Shown: one piece after another, positions 5,496 through 13,326 of the stretch
Position numbering within the stretch: position 1 is the stretch's first letter
How the letters are laid out: each line of letters opens with the position of its first letter
Assembly: GCA_003170875.1 (NCBI GenBank)
Contig: PMYJ01000129.1
Span: 1-25,452, forward strand
Reading direction: 5' to 3'
From: Candidatus Dormiibacterota bacterium
Lineage (GTDB): Bacteria; Chloroflexota; Dormibacteria; Aeolococcales; Aeolococcaceae
Length of the DNA: 25,452 nt
Made by a program: the position numbers and the translations under genes
Notes under the pieces: generated by a model
Database searches by the model: none
Told to the model about the DNA's origin: nothing
The model's input: only the letters and a program-made list of their open reading frames with translations

Positions 5496-6353
5496 ATGAC
5501 CGCCGAGGCCCTGACCCGCTTCGCCCAGGCCGGCGGGTTCGAGGTCGCCCTCGACGAGGAGGGCCCCCCTCCGGACGACCCCCTCCTTCGGCTGTACGGT
5601 GGTCCCCTCCGGGTCCGGCTCGGCACCCCGCGCCTGGTGGCGAACTTTGTGGCCACCGCCGACGGGGTCACCGCCTTCGGCGAGGGCAGCGGGGAGGGCG
5701 CCATGGCGGTCAGCCTCCATAGCCCCGCCGACCGCTTCCTGATGGCGCTGCTCCGCTGCGCCGCCGACTGCGTCCTGATCGGGGCCGGCACCCTCCGCGA
5801 CGATCCGCACCACCAGTGGACCCCGAGCACCCTGATGCCGGACCTGGCGGAGGAGCTGGCCGCCCATCGCCGGCGGCTCACCGGCGCCGACGGCCCCCCG
5901 CCGCTCGCCGTGGTGAGCGGGAGCGGCGCTCTCCCGACCGCCCACCCGGCACTCCGCCAGCCCGAGGGCGACGTCCTCGTCATCACCACCGAGGCTGGGG
6001 CGGCGCGCCTTCCCCGGATGCACGCCCGGGTTCAGGTCGCGGTCGCGGGCCGGGCGGGCGAGATTCCCGCCGGCGCCGTCGTCGAGGCGGTGCGCACCCA
6101 CCTCGCGGCCGCCACCATCCTCTGCGAGGGCGGCCCCCTGCTCTTCGGCCAGCTCCTTGCCGGCGGGTGGGTGGACGAGCTCTTCCTGACCGTGGCTCCG
6201 CAGCTCGCCGGCCGTTCCGAGCAGGCTGCGCGGCCCGGCCTAGTCGCAGGCACCGCGTTTGCCCCCGGCGAGGCACGGCGACTCGGCCTCCGCTCACTGC
6301 GCCGGTCGGGCGACCACCTCTTCCTCCGGTACGCCGTCACACGCCGGGCTTGA
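5496..6353 (+). CDS. RibD C-terminal / dihydrofolate-reductase-like NADPH reductase
   Basis: 285 residues of the RibD_C (bacterial bifunctional deaminase-reductase C-terminal) fold. Visible signatures are a core strand and loop LVANFVATADGVTAFGEG (about 47-64), GAGTLRDDP (about 96-104) for nucleotide binding, and ILCEGGPLLFGQLLAGGWVDELFLT near residues 208-235, followed by PQLAGR. The deaminase half of RibD is absent, so this is a stand-alone reductase. It could reduce the riboflavin intermediate 5-amino-6-(ribosylamino)uracil phosphate or another pterin- or flavin-like substrate. No other rib genes are nearby. ATG 5496 is chosen because the longer open frame runs through the tRNA gene. It is convergent with the next gene. 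Confidence 0.85.
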   Translation: MTAEALTRFAQAGGFEVALDEEGPPPDDPLLRLYGGPLRVRLGTPRLVANFVATADGVTAFGEGSGEGAMAVSLHSPADRFLMALLRCAADCVLIGAGTLRDDPHHQWTPSTLMPDLAEELAAHRRRLTGADGPPPLAVVSGSGALPTAHPALRQPEGDVLVITTEAGAARLPRMHARVQVAVAGRAGEIPAGAVVEAVRTHLAAATILCEGGPLLFGQLLAGGWVDELFLTVAPQLAGRSEQAARPGLVAGTAFAPGEARRLGLRSLRRSGDHLFLRYAVTRRA

Positions 6354-6389
6354 CGGCGTCGATGCGCGGGCAGGAGGGGTGAGAGCGAC

Positions 6390-7580
6390 TCAGGGCGAGC
6401 GCGGACTCCCGGGGCTCGCCGCGTGGGCGACGAGCTCTTCCGGTCTCGCCGAGAGCGCTGCCACCACGGGGCGCGTGATCGTCGCCACCGCCGCCATGGG
6501 AACCGCGACGGGGACGGGCGTGCGCGCCGGGACAGGTGGTGCGTGTACTGCCGCGACCGCCGGCACTGGTACCGGCGCCGCCACGGGGAGCGAGGCCGGT
6601 CGGGGCGCAGCCGGCGCCGTCTCGCCGTTGCCGAGCAGGAGACCGCGGCGTACGCGGATGTGCCGCTGCACCCAGAACCAGGCGGCAAAGCCGGCGAGGG
6701 TGATCACGCCCTTGTCGGCGGCGCGCTGGAGCAGTGCGGCGGCCACCGCCGCCGGGCCGAGCACCCCCTGGGTGTGGAGCAGGGCGATGGCGGTGCTCTC
6801 GAAGCCGCCCACCCCGCCTCCGGGACTGGTCGCGGCCCCGGCCAGGTAGGCGGCGCCGTAGATGAAGGTGGTGGTGACCCAGGGGATCGCCTCGCCGCTC
6901 GTTCCCCGCACCATCAGCCAGAAGAGGGTCAGCTCAAAGAGAGCGCCGAGAACGCTGAGGATCAGCCAGAGCCAGGTCTCGCGGCGCCGCATCAGCCGGA
7001 CCACGTGCTCGTGGAGCACCTCGAGCTGGCGGGTGGCTCGCCGCGCCCACGGGATATGCCCGACCACCCGGAGGACGGCGCTGAAGACCGGGTCGATGGT
7101 GAGGATGCCGATGATGGCGAGGATCCCGGCGAGGGAGACGGCGATCCCGGAGATCCCGGCCGCATAGGCGAGGGCGCCGGGGATGGCCACGGCCACGATC
7201 ACCGTCGTGTAGAGAAGCTCCTGGACGGTCACCGCTGCCATGGTGGTGCCGATCGGGGCACCGGTCGCCTCACTCGTGAGCTCGGCCCGGGCCAGCTCGC
7301 CGAACGGCAGCAGGCCAAAGGCCTCGCCGCCCACCGTGAAGAGCACCGAGGCTCGCGGGGTCACCGCTATCGACTCGCTGCGCAGCAGCTGGTGGTAGCG
7401 GAGCCCCTTGGTGATGTAGAAGCAGGCGGTGAGCCCGATCGCCGCGGGCACCATGATGATCGGGAAGCGCGCGATGTCCTGACCGAGCTGACCCGGATTG
7501 AGAATGAGGATCAGGGCGACCAGGATGCCGATGGTCACCCCGGCCTGAAGGATCAGGCGCACGCGGTGGGCGCGGCTCAT
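6390..7580 (-). CDS. YbhN-like / lysylphosphatidylglycerol synthase TM-domain membrane protein
   Basis: 396 residues with about eight hydrophobic segments from residues 10 to 305, in the pattern of the LPG_synthase_TM (UPF0104, YbhN, AglD) family. The family signature is visible near ATSPGGGVGGFESTAIALL (about 249-267) and FGLLPFGELARAE (about 88-100). Members move or modify lipid-linked molecules in the cytoplasmic membrane, such as MprF-type lipid flipping. The soluble MprF catalytic domain is absent. The last 75 residues are an Ala/Pro/Val-rich tail with no predicted fold. It lies 52 bases downstream of the DegV gene on the same strand, so the two are probably one operon. Confidence 0.82.
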   Translation of the reverse strand: MSRAHRVRLILQAGVTIGILVALILILNPGQLGQDIARFPIIMVPAAIGLTACFYITKGLRYHQLLRSESIAVTPRASVLFTVGGEAFGLLPFGELARAELTSEATGAPIGTTMAAVTVQELLYTTVIVAVAIPGALAYAAGISGIAVSLAGILAIIGILTIDPVFSAVLRVVGHIPWARRATRQLEVLHEHVVRLMRRRETWLWLILSVLGALFELTLFWLMVRGTSGEAIPWVTTTFIYGAAYLAGAATSPGGGVGGFESTAIALLHTQGVLGPAAVAAALLQRAADKGVITLAGFAAWFWVQRHIRVRRGLLLGNGETAPAAPRPASLPVAAPVPVPAVAAVHAPPVPARTPVPVAVPMAAVATITRPVVAALSARPEELVAHAASPGSPRSP

Positions 7581-7632
7581 CAGAAAATCGTGGGCCGGGA
7601 CGCCGACCGGGGGGTGGGCCGCGGGCGGTTCG

Positions 7633-8703
7633 TCACCGATCCGGTTCTACACTCTCGTCGCTGTCGCGGGCGTCATCGATCTCGTCCGCCAGCAGCGGGA
7701 GGGCGGCGTAACCGACCGCCCCCGGACCGGTGTGGGTCCCGATGATCGGGTCCAGCGCGATGATCTCGCAGCGGGCGACGTCGCAGACCTCGCAGAGCCG
7801 CTCCTCCAGGGCAAGAGCGAGCTCCTCGGCGTCGGCGTGGAAGACCAGGATCCAGGGCCGGCCGGGGAGGTCACGCGCCGTCTTCTCGAGCGCCGAGAGG
7901 ACCCCGGACGGGGTGCGGGTGAGGGCCACCCGCCCGGTCTGGCCGTTGCTCAGCCGGAAGACCGGGCGCACGTGGAGGCTGTCCGAGATCCCCGCCAGAA
8001 GGGCGTTGATCCGGCCGCTCCGGGCCACGAACTCGAGGGCCTCGAGGGCGCCGAACATCCTCACCTCGCGGATGGCGCGCTCGGTCCGGTGCAGGACCTC
8101 GGGGAGCTCGGCGCCGTCGATGCAGAGCCGGGCCGCGACCCGGGTGATCAGTCCCAGTCCGGCGGCGGCCGTTCCGGTGTCGACCACCGTGACCCGCTCC
8201 CGCCCCTCCTCCTCAGCGAGGATCCGGGCGGCCAGGCGCGCGCTGTCGTCCATGCCGCTCCATCTGGCCGGGATGGTGAGGCAGAGGATCTGGTCGGCCC
8301 GGCAGCGGCGGTAGGCCTCCAGGAACTCCCCGGGAGACGACGTTGACGTCTCGGGGGTCTCGCCGTTGCGCAGCCGCGCGTAGAACTGGCGCAGCTCCTC
8401 GGCGCTGCGGGCGTCGATCTGCTGGTCGCCGATCCGGACCGGGAGATCGACCACGCCGACGGTGCCGGACAGCTCGGGGGGCACCAGGGCGCCGCTGCCG
8501 GTGACCAGCGCACACGGCTGGCTCGCCGCCTCCAGGACGGCACCTGCCGGGCGCGCCCGCACAGTGGGGGGGGGTATCTCCACGGCTACTGCGGGCCCAT
8601 CCGCGAAGCTAGTCGCACTGGCCGCGCGCACGATGATCCACGTCACTCCCTGAGCTGGTCGTGAGAGGTCCCCGGCCTGCGCAGTGCGCCGGTCGGAGGC
8701 CAT
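7633..8703 (-). CDS. DegV family fatty-acid-binding protein
   Basis: 356 residues. The DegV fold starts near residue 62 with PCALVTGSGALVPPEL, where most members have a TDS motif; here it is TGS (G69). Later signatures are VVDTGTAAAGLGLI, FGALEALEFVARSGRINALLA and PIIGTHTGPGAVGYA. DegV proteins bind long-chain acyl groups and, as FakB, present fatty acids to the FakA kinase for acyl-phosphate production. No FakA is visible here. About 60 N-terminal residues are not part of the fold, so a later GTG start (for example at VTWII) is possible. ATG 8703 has GGGTGGGG upstream. It is divergent from the PlsY-like gene, which would also use acyl-phosphate. Confidence 0.88.
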   Translation of the reverse strand: MASDRRTAQAGDLSRPAQGVTWIIVRAASATSFADGPAVAVEIPPPTVRARPAGAVLEAASQPCALVTGSGALVPPELSGTVGVVDLPVRIGDQQIDARSAEELRQFYARLRNGETPETSTSSPGEFLEAYRRCRADQILCLTIPARWSGMDDSARLAARILAEEEGRERVTVVDTGTAAAGLGLITRVAARLCIDGAELPEVLHRTERAIREVRMFGALEALEFVARSGRINALLAGISDSLHVRPVFRLSNGQTGRVALTRTPSGVLSALEKTARDLPGRPWILVFHADAEELALALEERLCEVCDVARCEIIALDPIIGTHTGPGAVGYAALPLLADEIDDARDSDESVEPDR

Positions 8704-8796
8704 GCCCCACCCGGAAGCTGCTGCCTAAGATGATAGCCGCGGCCTGAGGATGCGGACCGCCCCGGGTCGGACGGCCGAGGGATCGGCGGAGGGATC

Positions 8797-9477
8797 ATGG
8801 ACGCGCGCTGGACCCTGGTCACGTTCTGCGCTGCCGCGTACCTCGTCGGCAGTCTCCCGGTGGGGTATTGGGTGACCCGCTGGCGGCGGCTGGGCCTCGA
8901 CATCCGCGGCTACGGATCCGGCAATGTCGGGACCGCCAACGTCTACCGCCACGCCGGGTTTGCCCTGGCGGCGGTGATCGGGCCGATCCAGTTCGTCCAG
9001 GGATTGCTCCCGCTCCTGCTCGCCCATTACGTCGGGGACGTCACCGGCGCCGGCCTGGTGCTGGTCGGCATCATCGCCGTGATCGGCAACGGATGGTCCG
9101 TCTTCCTCCGCTTCGACGGTGGACGCGGGGTGGCGGTTTCGACAGGTGCGGTCGCCGGCCTCAACCTGATCGCCCTGGCCGTGCTCCTCGTCTGCTTCGC
9201 GGCGGGCGCCCTCCGGGGACGGATCGCCGAGGGGGTGCTCGCCGGGTTCATCATGCTCCCGCTCGCAGGGGTGGTCCTCGCGATCACGCCGCTCCGGGCC
9301 GGCTGGGCGCTCCCCGTGGGACTGGCGGTGCTCCTCCTGCTGATCCTCGCCCGCCGCCTGGAGGGGGTGGTCGGCGACGTCAACCATTTCGGGCAGGGCC
9401 AGCACGTCGTCCTCGACCGGGTCCTCCACGACCGCCGTCCCGGACGGCCGCTGGTCGGGCACCGCACCGATCCCTGA
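8797..9477 (+). CDS. PlsY-like glycerol-3-phosphate acyltransferase, diverged
   Basis: 226 residues with five or more membrane segments. The PlsY family is recognised from GSLPVGYWV (18-26), the glycine-rich GYGSGNVGTANVYR (38-51) and FLRFDGGRGVAV (103-114). PlsY transfers acyl from acyl-phosphate to glycerol-3-phosphate in the membrane. Several usually conserved positions differ: the GHxFP motif is GNGWS (97-101), the DxxKG-like motif reads QFVQG (65-69), and the C-terminal HRxN region is not recognisable. It may be a paralogue with altered substrate or lost activity. ATG 8797 has a good site, GGAGGG at 8788-8793. It is convergent with the acyltransferase gene at 9541. Confidence 0.82.
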   Translation: MDARWTLVTFCAAAYLVGSLPVGYWVTRWRRLGLDIRGYGSGNVGTANVYRHAGFALAAVIGPIQFVQGLLPLLLAHYVGDVTGAGLVLVGIIAVIGNGWSVFLRFDGGRGVAVSTGAVAGLNLIALAVLLVCFAAGALRGRIAEGVLAGFIMLPLAGVVLAITPLRAGWALPVGLAVLLLLILARRLEGVVGDVNHFGQGQHVVLDRVLHDRRPGRPLVGHRTDP

Positions 9478-9522
9478 GGCCCTCGGGGACTGCCACCCGG
9501 CGGCGGCCGCTGAGACGCCGCA

Positions 9523-9540
9523 CCGGCGCTCGAGCGCCGG
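9523..9540. terminator. palindrome between convergent genes, likely bidirectional terminator
   Basis: CCGGCGCTCGAGCGCCGG is a perfect 18-base palindrome. It ends exactly before the stop codon of the minus-strand gene (9541) and 46 bases past the plus-strand stop at 9477. No T-run follows on either strand, which is common in GC-rich genomes. Termination is inferred from position and symmetry. Confidence 0.5.
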
Positions 9541-10476
9541 CTACCTCTCGTCGGTCCAGACCGGGTTGAAGGGGTACCACTGCTCCGGCGCGAAGGCCAT
9601 GAGCGCATCGAGCCGGTCGGCGAGGGTCTGAGTCATCCCGGCGACCGTGCCGGTCGGGACCGGCGCGTCGATCAGTATCCGGTAGTGGCGATCGACCCGG
9701 TAGCAGACGGCCGGCAGCAGGGGGCACCCGCTGTGGAGCGCCATCGCCGCCGGGCCGGTGCTGAAGAGGACGGGGCCGCCGCGGAACTGCACCTCGACTG
9801 TCGGTCCCCCCTCGGGGATGTCGGCGAGGAGGGCCAGGAAACGGCCGCGGCGGAGGGCCTGGAGCAGGCCCCGGGCGGCCCGGCCGGGAGTGAAGACCTC
9901 CAGGCCGCGGCGCTGGCGCGCCCAGACGATCACCTGATTCAGGAACGCCGGCCGGAAGTCGCGCATCACCGTGGTCAGGGCCAGACCCCGGGAGAGCGCC
10001 ATCGTCGCCGCCATGTCCCAGTTGCCGTGGTGAGCCAGGCAGACGATCCCCCCCCCGTGCTCCTCACGGGCCCGGTCGATGTGCTCCCAGCCGTCCATCG
10101 GGTGCTTTCGGCGCACCGTCTCCATGGTCAGGGCGTCGGCCCACATCAGGTCGAGGCAGGTCCGGAAGTACTCGCGGTAGGAGGCGCGCGCCCGGGCTCG
10201 CGCGGCACGCGGCGCGAGGTTGGGATCGGCTCTCTGGTGGCGGACGGCACATTCGGCGACCCGGCCCGGCCTGACCAGGCAGGTGGCCGCTGCGATGGCG
10301 TCGACGGCGAGGTAGCGCTGCCAGCCGAGCGCTTGCGCGGACTTGGCCACGCTACCCCAGAGCACCCGGAGCAAGAGGGGGGGTGGGGACGTGCTCTGGA
10401 TCGGGGCGGCCACCGAGCGGGCGACCGGGGCGTTCAACCGGTGCCCTGCGGGACCTCCCCCGTCTTGATCGCTCAC
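9541..10476 (-). CDS. HtrB/PatA-like lipid acyltransferase
   Basis: 311 residues of the lysophospholipid acyltransferase superfamily, LpxL/HtrB branch. The HxxxxD catalytic motif is H149-H-G-N-W-D154 in CLAHHGNWDMAAT. Further family signatures are LALLADIPEGG near residue 218 and the closing EQWYPFNPVW. The family acylates lipid A in diderms, and phosphatidylinositol mannosides or other glycolipids in Actinobacteria. The adjacent GT4 gene and the lack of lipid A genes here make the PatA-like glycolipid role more likely. The start is GTG 10476; the first 35 residues are Pro/Ala-rich, so a later start is possible. It is divergent from the glycosyltransferase. Confidence 0.85.
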   Translation of the reverse strand: MSDQDGGGPAGHRLNAPVARSVAAPIQSTSPPPLLLRVLWGSVAKSAQALGWQRYLAVDAIAAATCLVRPGRVAECAVRHQRADPNLAPRAARARARASYREYFRTCLDLMWADALTMETVRRKHPMDGWEHIDRAREEHGGGIVCLAHHGNWDMAATMALSRGLALTTVMRDFRPAFLNQVIVWARQRRGLEVFTPGRAARGLLQALRRGRFLALLADIPEGGPTVEVQFRGGPVLFSTGPAAMALHSGCPLLPAVCYRVDRHYRILIDAPVPTGTVAGMTQTLADRLDALMAFAPEQWYPFNPVWTDER

Positions 10477-10564
10477 CCGGGCGGACTCGCCCGATCTTGT
10501 CTCGATGGCATCTCCGCCCGTGAAGTCTCAGCCGAGTGGATGATAGATGGGAGCGCGGGCCCAA

Positions 10565-10584
10565 CCTACGCCGGCCGGCGTAGG
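10565..10584. promoter_or_regulatory. perfect 20-bp palindrome between divergent genes
   Basis: CCTACGCCGGCCGGCGTAGG reads the same on both strands without a spacer. It lies 88 bases before the acyltransferase start and about 60 before the glycosyltransferase start. Position in a divergent intergenic region favours an operator for a dimeric regulator over a terminator. No regulator gene is adjacent. Confidence 0.5.
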
Positions 10585-10645
10585 CTACCCGGCGCAGCTC
10601 ACTTCGGTGGGCCGGTCCGGCTCGCAGGACGAGGAGGGTTCGGGC

Positions 10646-11797
10646 GTGGTGATGCGGGTGGCCTGGTTCGGGCATGCCGGTGGCCGCCGGGCCGACGGGC
10701 TGACTGCCTACAGCGACCAGACCGTCACCGCCCTGGCCGCGGCCGGCTGTGAGATCCGCTTCTTCCACCACGACCTGGACGGCGACAGCACTCCCGTTGC
10801 CGACGTCGTGGCACTCGAGGGGGTCCGCTTCAAGACGGTCACGCTGCCGGCTCCTCGTACCCTCGCCCGGATCGAGCGGGCCCTCGCCGACTTCCGTCCC
10901 GACGTCGTCCACTGCTCGGTGAGCGTCTCCCTCCTCGACGGGGCGGTGGCCCGGGTGGCGCGCGGTCTGGGCGCCGCGACGGTGGCGACCTGCCACCTCC
11001 CCTACGCCTCGGCGCAGAGCGCCCGGGGTCGGGTGATGCGCCGCCTCTACCACTACCACGCCGCCGGCCTCCAGGAGTACGACCGCTGCATCGCCCTCTC
11101 CAACGACCAGCGCGACCTCCTGGTGCGGGTCGGGGTCGCACCGGAGCGCATCGTGGTGATGCCCAACGCTGTCGACACGGCGCGGATCTGCCCCGGACCC
11201 TCCGCGCTGAAGCAGGCCCTGGGGGCCGAGCTGATGGTCTCCTTCCTCGGCCGGCTGGACCCCGAGAAACGCGTGGAGGAGCTGATCCACTCCTTCCTGG
11301 CCCGCCGCTGGCCGTCCGACCACCTGCTCGTCATCGCCGGCAGCGGGAGCCAGGATCGCCGGCTCCGCGCCATCGCCGGGCCCGAGGGGCCGGTGCGCTT
11401 TCTGGGGATGGTCACCCGCATGGAGGACCGCCTGGAGCTGCTCCGGGCCACCGATCTCTTTGTCCTCCCCTCGACCGCGGAGGGGCTGTCGCTGGCGCTC
11501 CTCGAGGCGATGGCGGCGGGTTGCGCGATCGTCGCCACCGACGCCGGCGAGCACCGTGCCGTCCTCGCCGGCGCCGGCGACGGCGCCGGCCTGGTCATCC
11601 CCGTCTACCCGCTCGAACCGGCGCTGGGGGAAGCCATGGAACGGTTGCGGGGCGACCCCGCCGCCCGGCGGAGGCTCGGCGAGGCGGCTCGCAGTCGGGT
11701 TGTCGCCGATCACAGCCTGGACGCGTACGTCGCGGATCTCCTCGGCCTCTACGCGTCGGCCGCCGCCGGTCACGAGGTCGGCAGCGCGCTCCGGTAG
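10646..11797 (+). CDS. GT4 family glycosyltransferase (PimA/MshA-like)
   Basis: About 384 residues with a GT-B fold. The N-terminal domain starts MRVAWFGHAGGRRADGLTAY and carries DVVHCSVSVSLLDG. The C-terminal Rossmann domain has VSFLGRLDPEKRVEELI and the donor-binding EGLSLALLEAMAAGCAIVATD, with the EX7E pattern of retaining GT4 enzymes. These transfer a sugar from a nucleotide sugar to lipid or small-molecule acceptors at the inner membrane face. The nearby acyltransferase recalls the PimA-PatA pairing of Actinobacteria. GTG 10646 is chosen because GAGGAGGG (10631-10638) lies seven bases before it; ATG 10652 is nearly as good. The longer frame from 10547 crosses the palindrome and is unlikely. 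Confidence 0.88.
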   Translation: MVMRVAWFGHAGGRRADGLTAYSDQTVTALAAAGCEIRFFHHDLDGDSTPVADVVALEGVRFKTVTLPAPRTLARIERALADFRPDVVHCSVSVSLLDGAVARVARGLGAATVATCHLPYASAQSARGRVMRRLYHYHAAGLQEYDRCIALSNDQRDLLVRVGVAPERIVVMPNAVDTARICPGPSALKQALGAELMVSFLGRLDPEKRVEELIHSFLARRWPSDHLLVIAGSGSQDRRLRAIAGPEGPVRFLGMVTRMEDRLELLRATDLFVLPSTAEGLSLALLEAMAAGCAIVATDAGEHRAVLAGAGDGAGLVIPVYPLEPALGEAMERLRGDPAARRRLGEAARSRVVADHSLDAYVADLLGLYASAAAGHEVGSALR

Positions 11798-11815
11798 GAG
11801 CCGGCACGGACGCGG

Positions 11816-13297
11816 TCAGGGGTGGGACGCGGTGCGCCCGGGGCTGGAGGATGCGCCGTCCTCGTCCGCGGGGAGCCGTGCGTGGAGCGTCGTGCCGGCA
11901 TTGGGCACCGATTCGATCTCGAGGTCGCCCCCCGCCTCGCGCGCCAGGTCGTGGAGCAGGCTGAGACCGAGATGCCCGGCCTCCACCTGGCGGTGGCGTC
12001 TCTCGGCGGTGAAACCGACGCCGTCGTCAACGATCCGGAGGTCGAGCCGCCCGTCATCCTTGGTGACGGCCACCTCGACGTGGCGGGCGTGGGCGTGCTG
12101 GTCAACGTTGTGGAGCGCCTCCTGGGTGATCCGGAAGGTGGCGGCGAGCGCTGTGCCCCGGACCTCGCCGGCCGACTTGGCGACCTCGATCGTCACCTCG
12201 ATCCCCGCGTCGCGCAGGGGGTCGGCGAGATCGCTGAGGGCGGCGGCGAGCCCGATCTCCTGCAGATCGGGAGGGGCGATCTCGCGGAGCAGGGTGCGCA
12301 GCTCGTCGATCGCCTCGGCGGTGGCGTCGGCGGCGTGCCGCATCGCCCGGCCGTCCCCATCTTGCCCGGCGCGCGCGCGGAGGCCGAGGGTGACGGCGGC
12401 CAGGTCCTGGACCACGCCGTCATGGAGGTTGCGGGCGATCCGGTGGCGCTCCGCCTCCGATGCCTCCAGGGCCCGTCGCAGCAGCAGCTCCTTCTCCCGG
12501 GCGTGCGCCTCCCGCTGCAGCTGAGCGGCGTGGGTGCGGGAGGCGAGCACCAGCAGGGACATCTGGAGCATCAGCACCGGGACGAGGAGGAGGAGAAAGC
12601 CGTCGGCCCCCTCCCGATCGACGAGCACGACGCCACCGAAGGCGGTGAGGCCGGCACCCAGGAAGTAGGGGAGGACCGAGGTCGCGTTCTGCCCCACGTA
12701 GGGCAGCACCCGCATCCCCGGCTGGGTGAGCCACTGGACCCCCGCGAGCAGCCAGATGTTGACCGTCCAGGAGAGAAGGCCGGCCGCGAGCCCCGCGACG
12801 AGGCCCGGCCCCAGGGCGGTGCCGCCTCCGGTGATGGCGTGGAACAGCGCCCAGGCGGCCAGCGCGCTCAGGAACTGGTTGGAGGCGTTGAAGGTGCTCT
12901 TGAACCAGCTCGTCCCGAACCGCGCGTGGGCGCCCGCGCTTTCGCTGGCGGCGGCGACGAGCGCCCCGATCGGCCCCGCGGCGAAGGTCAGCCCCAGGTG
13001 GGCGAAGATCGACGCCGACCAGAAGCTGGCCGCCCCGGAGAGCACCCGGACCGCGGTGGCGGCGAGGAGGAAGGTGGCGCACGCCCCCATTGCGAGCAGG
13101 GCCGGGTCGGCCGGGAGCCGGACCGTGGCCGCCGCCGCTCCCAGGGCTCCGGCCGCCAGCAGTCCCACATAGGCGACGAGCCCCGGGGTGTAGGTGACCG
13201 GAGTGCCGCGTGCCTCCTCCGGGAGCCGAGGGATGCGCCGGGCCAGCCCGCGCAGCCGCCCCCCGCCCTGGTCGTGCCCGTCCGCTGTCGGGATCAC
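11816..13297 (-). CDS. NarL-type membrane sensor histidine kinase
   Basis: 493 residues. The N-terminal 250 residues hold about seven hydrophobic segments and no clear extracellular domain, so it probably senses a membrane or intramembrane signal. A coiled-coil linker (about 255-283) leads to the HisKA_3 box ERHRIARNLHDGVVQDLA with phosphoacceptor H292. The HATPase_c domain has N-box EALHNVDQHAHA (N397) and G-box DDGVGF (424-429). It should phosphorylate the response regulator encoded 29 bases upstream. The GTG start at 13297 lacks a strong ribosome-binding site, consistent with coupling. The stop lies 18 bases from the convergent glycosyltransferase stop. Confidence 0.9.
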   Translation of the reverse strand: MIPTADGHDQGGGRLRGLARRIPRLPEEARGTPVTYTPGLVAYVGLLAAGALGAAAATVRLPADPALLAMGACATFLLAATAVRVLSGAASFWSASIFAHLGLTFAAGPIGALVAAASESAGAHARFGTSWFKSTFNASNQFLSALAAWALFHAITGGGTALGPGLVAGLAAGLLSWTVNIWLLAGVQWLTQPGMRVLPYVGQNATSVLPYFLGAGLTAFGGVVLVDREGADGFLLLLVPVLMLQMSLLVLASRTHAAQLQREAHAREKELLLRRALEASEAERHRIARNLHDGVVQDLAAVTLGLRARAGQDGDGRAMRHAADATAEAIDELRTLLREIAPPDLQEIGLAAALSDLADPLRDAGIEVTIEVAKSAGEVRGTALAATFRITQEALHNVDQHAHARHVEVAVTKDDGRLDLRIVDDGVGFTAERRHRQVEAGHLGLSLLHDLAREAGGDLEIESVPNAGTTLHARLPADEDGASSSPGRTASHP

Positions 13298-13326
13298 CGG
13301 TCGACCGCGCTGTGGTCCGCTCGGCG

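Noticed and set aside
2750..10586. Shared 14-mer GGCCGGCGTAGGCT at 2750 and 10573
   Set aside because: Two exact copies are intriguing, but one GC-rich 14-mer match in 25 kb is not strong, and the palindrome is incomplete at 2750.
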